Of a stretch of 64,000 nt of DNA, positions 7,769 to 16,497 are shown one piece after another; within the stretch, counting starts at the first letter, position 1; every line of letters starts with the position of its first letter. Position numbers and translations under genes: made by a program. Source of the DNA: Luteimonas endophytica (lineage in GTDB: Bacteria > Pseudomonadota > Gammaproteobacteria > Xanthomonadales > Xanthomonadaceae). The notes under the pieces are model-generated. The model made no database searches, was not told the origin of the DNA, and saw only the letters and a program-made list of their open reading frames with translations. The stretch covers positions 96,782 through 160,781 of the forward strand of contig NZ_JARXRM010000008.1 of assembly GCF_029887875.1 (NCBI RefSeq), written 5' to 3'.

Positions 7769-9757
7769 CTACCAGTGCACCCCGCGCATCAGCGCGGCGA
7801 ACGCGATCTGTTCCTGGCTCGGCGCGACCTCCCTGGTGGACGGCTTGTCGCCGCGCGCGGCGGCCGAATCCGGGAACAGTTCGAAGGCCGTGTTCATGAT
7901 CACCTCGTAGGCCTTCGGCGCCACCGCGTTGACCAGCGCCGCGAACACGCCCAGGCGGGTGGTGATGCGGCTGGGCCGTTCGATGATCGCCCTGACCAGC
8001 AGGTCGGCCGCCTCCTCCGGCGCCAGCGTCGGCACGCTCTCGTACATCCTGGTCGGCGCGATCATCGGCGTCCTCACCAGCGGCATGTTGACGGTGGTGA
8101 AGCTGATGCCCTTGCCGGACAGCTCGCCCTGGGCGCAGCGGCTGAACGCGTCCAGCGCGGCCTTGGAGGCCACGTAGGCCGAGAACCGCGGGGAGTTGGC
8201 CAGTACCCCGATCGAGCTGATGTTGATGATGTGGCCCTTGCGGCGCTTCGTCATCGACGGCATGAACCCCATGATCAGGCGCAGGCTGCCGAAATAGTTG
8301 AGCTGCATGGTGCGCTCGAAGTCGTGGAAGCGGTCGTAGCTGAGCTCGATCGAGCGCCGGATCGAGCGTCCGGCGTTGTTGACCAGGATGTCGACGTGGC
8401 CGTGCGCCTGCAGGATCTCCGCCACCAGCCGGTCGCAGTCGGCCAGGTCCGCCAGGTCCGCGGTATAGGCGTGCACCTTGCCGCCGGCGGCGCGCATCTC
8501 GTCGCGGGCGCGGTACAGCTCGTCCTTGCCGCGCGCGACGATCACCGTGACCGCGCCGGCCTCGGCGACCCGGCGCGCGGTCGACAGGCCGATGCCGGAG
8601 GAGCCGCCGGTGATCACCACCACCTTGTTGCGGACCTTGCCCTTGAGGGTGCGATCGACGAACAGGTCGGGATCCAGGTGGCGCTCCCAGTAGTCCCACA
8701 GCCGCCAGGCGTAGTCCTCCAGGCGCGGCACCGCGATGCCGCTGCCCTTGAGGGCGCGCTCGGCCTCGCGGCTGTCGAAGCGGGTGGGATAGGTGATGAA
8801 CTTGAGCACGTCCTTCGGGATCCGGAAGTCGCGCAGCAGCATGCCCAGCATCCGCCGCACCGGCGGCAGGTTGCCGACCGCGGTGCGGATGCTCCCGGGG
8901 ACGAACGCGAACATCCGCGCGTCGATGCGCATGGTCATCTCCGGCGCGTGCCCGGCGCGGCAGAAGGTGTTGAGCACCTCGCCCACACGCAGCGGCTCCG
9001 GGTCGGTGAGGTGGAAGGTGTGGCCGTCCAGGCGCGGCCGGTGGGCGATGTGGTCCATGGCGTCGGCCACGAAGTCCACCGGCACCAGGTTGATGCGCCC
9101 GCCTTCCAGCCCGAGCGTGGGCATCCACGGCGGCAGCGCCTGGCGCAGCTTCTTGATCATGGTGAAGAAGTAGTAGGGCCCGTCGATCTTGTCGATCTCG
9201 CCGGTCTGCGAGTGCCCGACCACCATGCCGGGGCGGTAGACCCGCCATTTCAGCCGGGTCTCCCCGCGCACGAGCCGCTCCGATTCGTGCTTGGTGCGCA
9301 GGTAGGGATCGTCCAGGCCTTCCGCCTCGTCGAACATGTCCTCGCGGAAGATCCCGGGATAGAGACCGGCGACGGCGATCGAGCTGGCATGGTGGAAGCA
9401 TCCCGCCTCGAGCGCGGCCGCCAGTTCCAGCGCGTTGCGGGTGCCGTCGACGTTGGCTGCCTGCTGCGCCTCGAGGCCGGCGGTCAGGTCGTAGATCGCG
9501 GCCAGGTGGAAGAAGTGCTTCACCTTGCCGTTCAGGGCGCGTACCTGCGCGGCGGTCAGGCCGCAGCGCGGGCGGGTCATGTCGCCGTCGACGGGAACGA
9601 CCCGTTTGGGGTCCCAGCCCATCTTCCCGGCGATCGCGTCGAACTTCTTGCGCGAATCCCTACGCACCAGCACGTGGATCGTGCCCTTGCGCCGCAGCAG
9701 GTTGGCGACCAGGAACCGGCCGATGAAGCCGGTCGCGCCGGTGACGAAGTAGCCCAT
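7769..9757 (-). CDS. Two-domain SDR oxidoreductase, probable fatty acyl-CoA reductase
   Basis: A 662-residue fusion. The N-terminal extended SDR half (residues 1-370, male-sterility/NAD-binding-4 type) has GATGFIG at 7-13 and the catalytic pair Y152/K156. The C-terminal classical SDR half (375-662) has TGGSSGIG at 383-390, NNAG at 460-463 and Y528/K532. This length and order match bacterial alcohol-forming fatty acyl-CoA reductases of the Marinobacter and mycobacterial AcrA1 kind. Both NAD(P) sites look intact. A strong GGAGGG precedes ATG 9757. No wax-ester synthase is nearby, so the product (alcohol or aldehyde) is inferred. Confidence 0.8.
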   Translation of the reverse strand: MGYFVTGATGFIGRFLVANLLRRKGTIHVLVRRDSRKKFDAIAGKMGWDPKRVVPVDGDMTRPRCGLTAAQVRALNGKVKHFFHLAAIYDLTAGLEAQQAANVDGTRNALELAAALEAGCFHHASSIAVAGLYPGIFREDMFDEAEGLDDPYLRTKHESERLVRGETRLKWRVYRPGMVVGHSQTGEIDKIDGPYYFFTMIKKLRQALPPWMPTLGLEGGRINLVPVDFVADAMDHIAHRPRLDGHTFHLTDPEPLRVGEVLNTFCRAGHAPEMTMRIDARMFAFVPGSIRTAVGNLPPVRRMLGMLLRDFRIPKDVLKFITYPTRFDSREAERALKGSGIAVPRLEDYAWRLWDYWERHLDPDLFVDRTLKGKVRNKVVVITGGSSGIGLSTARRVAEAGAVTVIVARGKDELYRARDEMRAAGGKVHAYTADLADLADCDRLVAEILQAHGHVDILVNNAGRSIRRSIELSYDRFHDFERTMQLNYFGSLRLIMGFMPSMTKRRKGHIINISSIGVLANSPRFSAYVASKAALDAFSRCAQGELSGKGISFTTVNMPLVRTPMIAPTRMYESVPTLAPEEAADLLVRAIIERPSRITTRLGVFAALVNAVAPKAYEVIMNTAFELFPDSAAARGDKPSTREVAPSQEQIAFAALMRGVHW

Positions 9758-9967
9758 GTCTTCCCTCCACGAACGTGCGTCCGCCCCGGCCCGGGGCCTC
9801 CCCGGTCCAGCATAGCCACCGTCGCCGGTGATGCCTAGGCGAGGCCGCGGACCGGCCCGGCGCTCCACCCAATCCCCCGCCGGCGACACGCGCCTGCAAT
9901 ACCCGCCGACTAGCGTGCCGTCGGGGGGCCGGTCTTCGTCCATCCAGACCAGCGAGGCAGCCAGGCA

Positions 9968-11926
9968 ATGACCGAGCAGGACCGATCCGTCGCGTACGGT
10001 GACCGCGATTTCGACCACGAAGACAGCAACCGGTCCGGAAACACGCACTTCGCCGACGTGCTGCGCACCCGCATGGCGCGGCGCCGGCTGCTCCAGGGCG
10101 GGCTTGGCCTGGCCATGGGCGCCGGCCTGTTCGGTGCGGCGGCCGCGGCCGTACCGGACCCCACCCACGCCCGCAAGCCGCCACGGCGGCCGCGCGGGGA
10201 ACCGTTGGGGTTCAGCGCGGTGCCGGTCGGCCGCGGCGCCGAGGTCGTGGTCCCGCCCGAGTACGCGGTCTCGGTGATCCTGCCCTGGGGCGAACCGATC
10301 ACCGGGTCCTATCCACGCTACCTGGACGGCGGCCTCAACAGCGGCGCCGACCAGGAACAGCAGGTCGGCATGCACCACGACGGTATGCACTTCTTCCCGC
10401 TGCAGAAGGCGCCGCCGTTCAAGCAGGGCATGGGCCTGCTGGTGATGAACCACGAATACATCGACCAGGCCGCCCTGCATGCGGATGGCCCGGTCGACTC
10501 CGGCGGTAGGCGCGATCCCGGGCAGGTGCGCAAGGAGATCGCCGCCCATGGCGTGAGCGTGGTCGAGATCCGACGCCGTCGCGACACCTGGGAAACCGTG
10601 CGCGGGCGCTACAACCGCCGCATCACCGGCGCCACGCCGATGGAGATCGCGGGGCCGGCGCGCGGCCATCGCCTGCTGCGCACCGCCTACAGCCCGGAGG
10701 GCACCCGCACCCGCGGCACGCTCAACAACTGCGCCCACGGCCACACTCCGTGGCGGACCTACCTGACCTGCGAGGAGAACTGGGCCGGGTACTTCGTCAA
10801 CCGCGGCGAGCGGCCGCGCGAGCACGCGCGCTACGGGGTGGCCACCAGCGCCGGCCGCTACGGCTGGGAAACCGTGGAGCCGCGCTTCGATGCCACCGCC
10901 CTGGGCGACGACCCGGCGCTGGACTACCGCAACGAGCCCAATCACTTCGGCTGGATCGTCGAAATCGACCCGTTCGATCCCGACAGCACCCCGGTCAAGC
11001 GCACCGCGTTGGGGCGGTTCGCCCACGAGGGACTGGTATTCGCACAGCCGCGCCCGGGTCAGCGGCTGGTCGCCTACATGGGCGACGACGCCCAGAACGA
11101 GTACGTCTACCGCTTCGTCAGCCGGGACAGCTACGTGCCGGGCAGCGCCAGCGGCGCACTGCTCGACCACGGCACGCTGTACGTCGCGCGCTTCGCCGAC
11201 GACGGCAGCGGCGAATGGCGGCCGCTCGACATCGGCGACCCCGGCTTCGCCGCAGCCGCCGCGGCTGCGGGCGTGCGGTTCGAGGACCAGGCCGACGTGC
11301 TGGTCAACACCCGCCTGGCCGCCGACGTCGCCGGCGCCACGCCGATGGACCGGGCCGAATGGGGTGCGGTCGATCCGCGCACCGGCGAGGTCTACTTCAC
11401 CCTCACCAACAATTCCAGCCGCTCCGCCGGCGATGTCGACGGCCCCAACCCGCGCGGCCCCAACGCCTACGGCCATGTCATCCGGTTCATGGAGCGCGGC
11501 GACTGGCTGCGCTTCGACTGGGACGTGTTCCTGCTCAGCGGTCCGGAACACGACAGCCTCGGTCCGGACGGCGCTCCGCTCGGCGTCGATGCCATCCACG
11601 CCAGCCCGGACGGGCTGTGGTTCGATGCCCATGGCCTGCTCTGGATCCAGACCGACATGAGCGGCAGCCAGCTCGGCAGCGGTCCGTTCGGCAACAACCA
11701 GATGCTGGTCGCCGACCCGGCCAGCGGCGCGATCAAGCGCTTCCTGGTGGGCCCGCCGGGTTGCGAGGTGACCGGTGTGGTCACCACCCCCGACAGCCGC
11801 ACGATGTTCGTCAACATCCAGCACCCCGCCGAGTCCGGCGGCGGCGGCTGGCCCGGCGGCATGCTGAAGCCGCGCTCGGCGACCCTGGTGGTGACGCGCC
11901 GCGACGGCGGCGTGGTCGGCACCTGA
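9968..11926 (+). CDS. phoX: PhoX-family alkaline phosphatase (DUF839), Tat-exported
   Basis: A 652-residue secreted phosphatase of the calcium/iron-dependent PhoX family, releasing phosphate from organic esters. A twin-arginine signal (MARRRLLQGGLGLAMGAGLF, about residues 36-55) sits behind an unusually long n-region. The mature part shows PhoX-type segments such as NNCAHGHTPWRTYLTCEEN, NHFGWIVEIDPFD and FNTRLAADV-like metal-site strands. ATG 9968 follows GGCAGCCAGGC. It lies 1.5 kb ahead of pstS on the same strand, in keeping with a phosphate-starvation role, although no PhoB box is evident in its own 210-base upstream spacer. Confidence 0.88.
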   Translation: MTEQDRSVAYGDRDFDHEDSNRSGNTHFADVLRTRMARRRLLQGGLGLAMGAGLFGAAAAAVPDPTHARKPPRRPRGEPLGFSAVPVGRGAEVVVPPEYAVSVILPWGEPITGSYPRYLDGGLNSGADQEQQVGMHHDGMHFFPLQKAPPFKQGMGLLVMNHEYIDQAALHADGPVDSGGRRDPGQVRKEIAAHGVSVVEIRRRRDTWETVRGRYNRRITGATPMEIAGPARGHRLLRTAYSPEGTRTRGTLNNCAHGHTPWRTYLTCEENWAGYFVNRGERPREHARYGVATSAGRYGWETVEPRFDATALGDDPALDYRNEPNHFGWIVEIDPFDPDSTPVKRTALGRFAHEGLVFAQPRPGQRLVAYMGDDAQNEYVYRFVSRDSYVPGSASGALLDHGTLYVARFADDGSGEWRPLDIGDPGFAAAAAAAGVRFEDQADVLVNTRLAADVAGATPMDRAEWGAVDPRTGEVYFTLTNNSSRSAGDVDGPNPRGPNAYGHVIRFMERGDWLRFDWDVFLLSGPEHDSLGPDGAPLGVDAIHASPDGLWFDAHGLLWIQTDMSGSQLGSGPFGNNQMLVADPASGAIKRFLVGPPGCEVTGVVTTPDSRTMFVNIQHPAESGGGGWPGGMLKPRSATLVVTRRDGGVVGT

Positions 11927-11941
11927 CACCCTTGGGGGGAG

Positions 11942-11966
11942 CGCCCGCGCATGGAGCGCGCGGGCG
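11942..11966 (+). terminator. GC-rich hairpin after phoX (possible terminator)
   Basis: A 9-bp perfect stem (CGCCCGCGC/GCGCGGGCG) with a 7-base loop, beginning 16 bases after the phoX stop. There is no following T-run, so it may slow or trim transcripts rather than terminate them fully. Confidence 0.4.
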
Positions 11967-12032
11967 TTCCGGTGCCGTTGACCCCCCCGAACCCCCGTGC
12001 TATCACCTGCGCTCCCCGCCAGGAGCACACGC

Positions 12033-12290
12033 ATGTCGGACCTCAAGCGCGATTTCGAGCAGGCCGCCAGGGACGTCAAGGGACTGACAGAACGCCCCGA
12101 CAACGACACGCTGCTGCGGCTCTATGCGCTGTACAAGCAGGGTGCCGAAGGCGACGTCAGCGGCCCGAAACCGGGGTTCTTCGACTTCGTCGGCACCGCC
12201 AAGTACGAGGCCTGGGCGAAGCTGCAGGGCACCCCGCGGGACGAGGCGATGCGCAGATACGTGGAACTGGTGGCCAAGCTCACCGCCTGA
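12033..12290 (+). CDS. Acyl-CoA-binding protein
   Basis: An 85-residue protein of the ACBP four-helix fold that binds long-chain acyl-CoA thioesters in the cytoplasm. Diagnostic residues are present: FEQAARDVKGL, the LLRLYALYKQGAEGDV helix with the YxxYKQ motif, GPKPGFFDFVGTAKYEAW and the closing MRRYVELVAKL. Length is exactly typical. ATG 12033 has AGGAG ten bases upstream. The TetR gene follows after 19 bases, so the two are likely co-transcribed and point to fatty-acid-responsive regulation. Confidence 0.93.
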   Translation: MSDLKRDFEQAARDVKGLTERPDNDTLLRLYALYKQGAEGDVSGPKPGFFDFVGTAKYEAWAKLQGTPRDEAMRRYVELVAKLTA

Positions 12291-12309
12291 GCCCGCGACC
12301 GTCCCGCAG

Positions 12310-12936
12310 ATGGCGCGCGATACCCGCCAGCGCATCCTCGACCGCGCCCTCGCGATGTTCAACGCGCAGGGCGAACCGACGGTGACCACCAACCACATCG
12401 CCGACGAGCTGGAGATCAGCCCCGGCAACCTGTACTACCACTTCCGCAACAAGGACGACATCATCGAGCAGCTGTTCGCGCGCTTCGAGCAGCGCATGGA
12501 CGACGCCCTGCCCGGGCCCGAGGACCGCCTGCCCGGACTCGAGGACATCTGGCTGCGGCTGCACCTGGTGTTCGAGTGCATCTGGGACTACCGCTTCCTC
12601 TACCGCGACCTGCTCGAGATCCTCAGCCGCAACCGCCGCCTGCGGATCCGCTTCGCCCGGATCCTGCGCCGCGCCGACCAGCGCGCACGCGAGGTGATGC
12701 GCGGCCTGGCGCGGGCCGGAGTGATCCGGGGTTCGGCCGCCGAACTGGACGCGGCGAGCACCAACATCCTGGTGGTGGCGACGTTCTGGCTCGACTACGC
12801 CGCGGTGCGCGGCGGCAAGGACGAGCAGGCGGCGATCCGCGACGGCATCGTCCAGGTGCTGATGCTGATCGCGCCGTTCCTGCGCGACGCCGAACGCGTG
12901 CACCTGGACACCCTGACCCGCGCCTACCGCCGCTGA
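12310..12936 (+). CDS. TetR-family transcriptional regulator
   Basis: A 208-residue regulator. The N-terminal DNA-binding domain (residues 1-50) has the TetR helix-turn-helix (TTNHIADELEISPGNLYYHF) followed by NKDDIIEQLF. The C-terminal ligand domain contains the LVFECIWDYRFLYRDL stretch seen in a TetR subgroup associated with lipid metabolism. ATG 12310 lies 19 bases after the acyl-CoA-binding gene, implying one transcript. The ligand is unknown; an acyl-CoA would fit the neighbour. The frame is open upstream inside the previous gene but carries no family sequence there. Confidence 0.88.
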   Translation: MARDTRQRILDRALAMFNAQGEPTVTTNHIADELEISPGNLYYHFRNKDDIIEQLFARFEQRMDDALPGPEDRLPGLEDIWLRLHLVFECIWDYRFLYRDLLEILSRNRRLRIRFARILRRADQRAREVMRGLARAGVIRGSAAELDAASTNILVVATFWLDYAAVRGGKDEQAAIRDGIVQVLMLIAPFLRDAERVHLDTLTRAYRR

Positions 12937-12957
12937 GCGGTTCGGCTGCGGGCGCCG

Positions 12958-12986
12958 CTGTCATCGGGACGTCACAGCATTGACAC
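12958..12986 (+). promoter_or_regulatory. Candidate PhoB box with three 11-bp-spaced repeats
   Basis: CTGTCAT at 12958 is a perfect 7-base Pho half-site. ACGTCAC at 12969 and TTGACAC at 12980 each match 5 of 7, and all three are exactly 11 bases apart, the helical spacing of PhoB direct repeats. It lies 22 bases past the tetR stop and 500 bases before pstS, reading toward the candidate small RNA. PhoB binding is inferred from pattern only. Confidence 0.6.
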
Positions 12987-12999
12987 GCCGCCAACACGC

Positions 13000-13112
13000 C
13001 CGAGCGCTGCAATGGCGGTGCCGGATGCGCGTTTGCGCGCATCGAGCTCGTCGGGTCTCTCTCCCCCTGTCGAATTCCCCCCTTGCGCGGGCCTGCGGGC
13101 CCGCTTTTTTTT
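13000..13112 (+). ncRNA. Candidate PhoB-controlled small RNA
   Basis: The segment between the upstream PhoB-like array and the pst promoter looks like a compact non-coding transcript. It has an 8-bp perfect hairpin with TTTG loop at 13024-13043, a pyrimidine-rich single-stranded stretch (GGGTCTCTCTCCCCCTGTC and a CCCCCC run, about 13054-13082) able to face Shine-Dalgarno sequences, and a Rho-independent terminator at 13087-13112. The 5' end is a guess from the PhoB array; no clear -10 box is visible. Alternatively the terminator merely ends the tetR transcript. Confidence 0.4.
13087..13112 (+). terminator. Strong Rho-independent terminator
   Basis: Perfect 7-bp GC stem (GCGGGCC/GGCCCGC) with a TGCG tetraloop followed by eight T residues. 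It lies 150 bases after the tetR stop and separates the tetR operon or the candidate small RNA from pstS. The rest of the 557-base gene-free gap (13113-13411) shows only short GC-rich palindromes. Confidence 0.88.
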
Positions 13113-13411
13113 CCCGCCCCATGGCCCCCGAGTCAAACGGTCGGGCGCGCTGCCGGGCTCGGGAGCAAGGGTCGTCCGGCCCGGGGCATGCCCCCGGCTC
13201 GGTCGGCCATCCATCGCTGATCCGCCGCCGCGGGCCCGTGCCGCTATGCGCCCCGGTCCGGCCCGAGGCAAAAGCGGCCCCCGGCCGGCCGGGGCGCGGC
13301 GTCCTGCCGGAGCCATGCGCGCAAGCCCGTGCGCCCGGATGGGAGAAGAACTTCCCCCGGGGCTGGCCGGAAAACCGCGCCACCACGCGACATCGGCAGA
13401 TCGCCCCGCTT

Positions 13412-13440
13412 CTGTCATCGTGATGTAACAAAAACATCAT
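13412..13440 (+). promoter_or_regulatory. Candidate PhoB box of the pst operon
   Basis: CTGTCAT at 13412 (perfect half-site), ATGTAAC at 13423 (5 of 7) and ACATCAT at 13434 (last four bases match) are spaced 11 bases apart, 54-82 bases upstream of the pstS start. An AT-rich TTTTAT just downstream (13440-13445) could serve as the -10. Position and spacing fit PhoB activation of pstSCAB-phoU. Confidence 0.7.
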
Positions 13441-13493
13441 TTTATGGCGGCATTCCGCAGGCCACCCGGCCGCTTCCTCCCGGAGTTCCGTCA

Positions 13494-14588
13494 ATGCAGA
13501 TCAAGCGCACTCCCGCCCTCGTGTTGTCCACCGTCCTCGCGCTCGGCCTGGCCGCCTGCGGCGGCGACGGCGACGGTGCCCAGTCGGTGGGGCCCACCGC
13601 CGCGAGCGCGACCGGCGCCGATAGCGACGACCGCGTCGACGTGCAGATCACCGGCGCCGGCGCCACCTTCATCTATCCGCTGCTTTCGCGCTGGTCCGAC
13701 GACTACTCGCGCGCCACCGGTGCGCGCATCAACTACCAGTCGATCGGCTCCGGCGGCGGCATCGCCCAGATCAAGGCCGGCACGGTCGACTTCGGCTCTT
13801 CCGACAAGCCGCTGACTCCCGAGGAACTGGCCGAGGCCGGCCTGGCCCAGTTCCCGTCCGCGATCGGCGGCGTGGTGCCGGTGGTCAACCTCGAGGGCGT
13901 CGAGCCCGGCCAGCTGCGCCTGACCGGTCCGCTGATCGCCGACATCTACCTCGGCAAGGTCACGGTCTGGAACGACCCGACGATCGCCGGGCTCAACCCG
14001 GATGTCGAGCTGCCCTCGACCAAGATCAACGTGGTGCACCGCTCGGACGGCTCCGGCACCACCTTCAACTGGGTCAACTACCTGTCCAAGGTCAGCCCGC
14101 AGTGGCAGGAGCAGGTGGGCGAAGGCACCTCGGTCAGCTGGCCGACCGGCGTGGGCGGCAAGGGCAACGAGGGCGTGGCCGCCTACGTCAAGCAGATCAA
14201 GGGCTCGATCGGCTACGTCGAGCTGGCGTACGCCACCCAGAACGGCATGTCCTACGCCTCGATGCAGAACGCCGACGGCCAGTGGGTACAGCCGAGCGCC
14301 GAGAGCTTCCAGGCGGCGGCTGCGAGCGCCGACTGGGCCAATTCGGAGGACTTCAGCCTGGTCATCACCAACGCGCCCGGCGCGGAATCGTGGCCGGTGG
14401 CCGCCACCAACTTCATCCTGATGTACAAGCAGCCGAAAAACCCCGAGCGCTCGCAGCAGACCCTCGATTTCTTCAAGTGGGCCCTGGAGAACGGCCAGGC
14501 CCAGGCCGACGAGCTGCACTTCGTGCCGCTGCCCGCACCGCTGGTGGAGCAGGTCGAGGCCTACTGGGCGGCCGAGATCCAGGGCTGA
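13494..14588 (+). CDS. pstS: Phosphate ABC transporter substrate-binding protein PstS
   Basis: Periplasmic phosphate-binding lipoprotein that delivers phosphate to PstCA. 364 residues with a lipobox LAAC (Cys22), then the PstS core: GAGATFIYPLLSRWSDDY, SIGSGGGIAQI, FGSSDKPL and the phosphate-contacting RSDGSGTTFNW. The ATG at 13494 is preceded by GGAG, and 54 bases farther upstream ends a candidate PhoB box. A 77-base spacer separates it from pstC. Family and operon position leave no doubt. Confidence 0.96.
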   Translation: MQIKRTPALVLSTVLALGLAACGGDGDGAQSVGPTAASATGADSDDRVDVQITGAGATFIYPLLSRWSDDYSRATGARINYQSIGSGGGIAQIKAGTVDFGSSDKPLTPEELAEAGLAQFPSAIGGVVPVVNLEGVEPGQLRLTGPLIADIYLGKVTVWNDPTIAGLNPDVELPSTKINVVHRSDGSGTTFNWVNYLSKVSPQWQEQVGEGTSVSWPTGVGGKGNEGVAAYVKQIKGSIGYVELAYATQNGMSYASMQNADGQWVQPSAESFQAAAASADWANSEDFSLVITNAPGAESWPVAATNFILMYKQPKNPERSQQTLDFFKWALENGQAQADELHFVPLPAPLVEQVEAYWAAEIQG

Positions 14589-14665
14589 GCAAGGCTTGAC
14601 GGCCCGCGCCGCGGTCGCCCCGGCGCGGACACCGCGTTCCACTTCCTGAGGTCCGCAGCGCACCG

Positions 14666-15640
14666 ATGAACGCGACCACGCTCCCGCTCGACACGGCCAC
14701 CCGCCGCGATGCCGCCGACAGCCGCGCCGACCGGGGCTTCCGCTGGCTGGTCACCGCCGCCGGCGTGTTCGTGCTGGTCTCGCTGGGCGCGGCGGCGCTG
14801 TCGATGCTGTGGGGCGGGCGTCTGGCGTTCGACAAGTTCGGCATCGGGTTCCTCTGGCGCGACGCCTGGAACCCCGTGCTGCAGGACTTCGGCGCGCTGG
14901 TGCCGATCTACGGCACCCTGGTCACCGCGCTGATCGCGATGGTGATCGCGGTGCCGATCAGCTTCGGCATCGCCATGTTCCTGACCGAGATCGCGCCGCG
15001 CTGGCTGCGCGGACCGGTAGGAGCGGCGATCGAACTGCTGGCAGGCATTCCGTCGATCATCTATGGCATGTGGGGCCTGTTCGTGCTGGTGCCGTTTCTT
15101 GGCCAGCACGTCTACCCCTGGGTCGACGCCAACTTCGGCGGGATCCCGCTGGTCGGCGCGCTGTTTTCCGGCCCACCGCTAGGCCTGGGCATGGGCACCG
15201 CCGGCCTGGTGCTGGCGATCATGGTGATCCCGTTCATCTCCTCGGTGATGCGCGAGGTGTTCCTCACCGTCCCCACCCGACTCAAGGAATCGGCCTACGC
15301 GCTCGGCGCCACCACCACCGAGGTGGTCTGGGACGTGGTGCTGCCCTACACCCGCTCGGCGGTCGTCGGCGGCGTGTTCCTGGGCCTGGGCCGCGCGCTG
15401 GGCGAGACCATGGCGGTGACCTTCGTGCTAGGCAATGCCCACCGGCTGACCGTATCGCTGCTGGAGCCGGGCAACTCGATCGCCGCGACCATCGCCAACG
15501 AGTTCGCCGAGGCCGATTCGCCGATGTACCTGTCCTCGCTGATCGCGCTCGGGTTCGTGCTGTTCCTGGTCACCTTCGTGGTGCTGGCCATCGCCCGGCT
15601 GATGCTGCGCCGGCTCAGCCGCCGGGAGGGCAACCTGTGA
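14666..15640 (+). CDS. pstC: Phosphate ABC transporter permease PstC
   Basis: Inner-membrane permease of the Pst high-affinity phosphate importer. 324 residues with about six transmembrane helices, the EAA-loop region LKESAYALGATTTEVVWDVVLP and the downstream GRALGETMAVTFVLGN segment typical of PstC. Its stop overlaps the GTG start of pstA within GTGA, so the two permease subunits are translationally coupled and made in equal amounts. Confidence 0.95.
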   Translation: MNATTLPLDTATRRDAADSRADRGFRWLVTAAGVFVLVSLGAAALSMLWGGRLAFDKFGIGFLWRDAWNPVLQDFGALVPIYGTLVTALIAMVIAVPISFGIAMFLTEIAPRWLRGPVGAAIELLAGIPSIIYGMWGLFVLVPFLGQHVYPWVDANFGGIPLVGALFSGPPLGLGMGTAGLVLAIMVIPFISSVMREVFLTVPTRLKESAYALGATTTEVVWDVVLPYTRSAVVGGVFLGLGRALGETMAVTFVLGNAHRLTVSLLEPGNSIAATIANEFAEADSPMYLSSLIALGFVLFLVTFVVLAIARLMLRRLSRREGNL

Positions 15641-16491
15641 GCGCGGTCGCCCTCTACCGCAACCGCCGGATCAAGAACATCGCGGTGCAGATGCTGGCGG
15701 TGCTGGCCACGCTGTTCGGCCTGTTCTGGCTGGTGTGGATCATGTGGACCACGTTGAGCCGCGGCATCGCCTCGCTCAACCTCGCCCTGTTCACCGAGAT
15801 GACCCCGCCGCCCGGCGCCAGCGGCGGCATGCTCAACGCGTTCTTCGGCAGCGCCGTGCTGAGCCTGCTGGGGGTCGCGTTCGGCGCGCCGATCGGCGTG
15901 CTGGCCGGCACCTTCCTGGCCGAGTACTCGCAGAAGAGCTGGATCGGCGAGACCGTGCGCTTCGTCAACGACATCCTGCTGTCGGCGCCCTCGATCGTGC
16001 TCGGGCTGTTCGTCTACACCATGGTGGTGGCGCAGATGGGGCACTTCTCCGCCCTCGCCGGCGGCATCGCCCTGGCCTTCATCGTGCTGCCGGTGGTGGT
16101 GCGCACCACCGACGAGATGTTGCGGCTGGTGCCGGCGCAGATGCGCGAGGCGGCGCTCTCGCTGGGGGTGCCGCAGTGGAAGGTGACCGTGCAGGTCCTG
16201 TACCGCGCCTCGTTGCCGGGCATCGTCACCGGCATCCTGCTGGCGCTGGCGCGGATCAGCGGCGAGACCGCACCGCTGCTGTTCACCGCGCTCAACAACC
16301 AGTACTGGAGCAGCAACCTGCTGGCGCCGATCGCCAACGTACCGGTGGTGATCTTCCAGTACGCCATGAGCCCGTACGAGAACTGGCATACGCTGGCGTG
16401 GGCCGGCGCCTTCATCCTGACCATGTTCGTGCTGCTGGTGAGCCTGGTGGCCCGCGCCATCGTCATGCGCAACCGCATCGTCCAGGACTGA
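15637..16491 (+). CDS. pstA: Phosphate ABC transporter permease PstA
   Basis: Second permease of the Pst importer, pairing with PstC. 284 residues with six predicted membrane helices and the EAA loop MREAALSLGVPQWKVTVQVL followed by ALARISGETAPLLFTAL, a PstA hallmark. GTG 15637 overlaps the pstC stop by four bases and has a GGGAGGG ribosome-binding site. The frame is open upstream inside pstC but only as its shadow. Confidence 0.94.
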   Translation: MSAVALYRNRRIKNIAVQMLAVLATLFGLFWLVWIMWTTLSRGIASLNLALFTEMTPPPGASGGMLNAFFGSAVLSLLGVAFGAPIGVLAGTFLAEYSQKSWIGETVRFVNDILLSAPSIVLGLFVYTMVVAQMGHFSALAGGIALAFIVLPVVVRTTDEMLRLVPAQMREAALSLGVPQWKVTVQVLYRASLPGIVTGILLALARISGETAPLLFTALNNQYWSSNLLAPIANVPVVIFQYAMSPYENWHTLAWAGAFILTMFVLLVSLVARAIVMRNRIVQD

Positions 16492-16497
16492 ACGCCG

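Noticed and set aside
9758-12109. Long minus-strand extension (frame of 1446 residues) upstream of the reductase
   Set aside because: It overlaps phoX and the acyl-CoA-binding gene, whose proteins are clearly real; the frame is open only because of high GC. The real start is ATG 9757 with a good ribosome-binding site.
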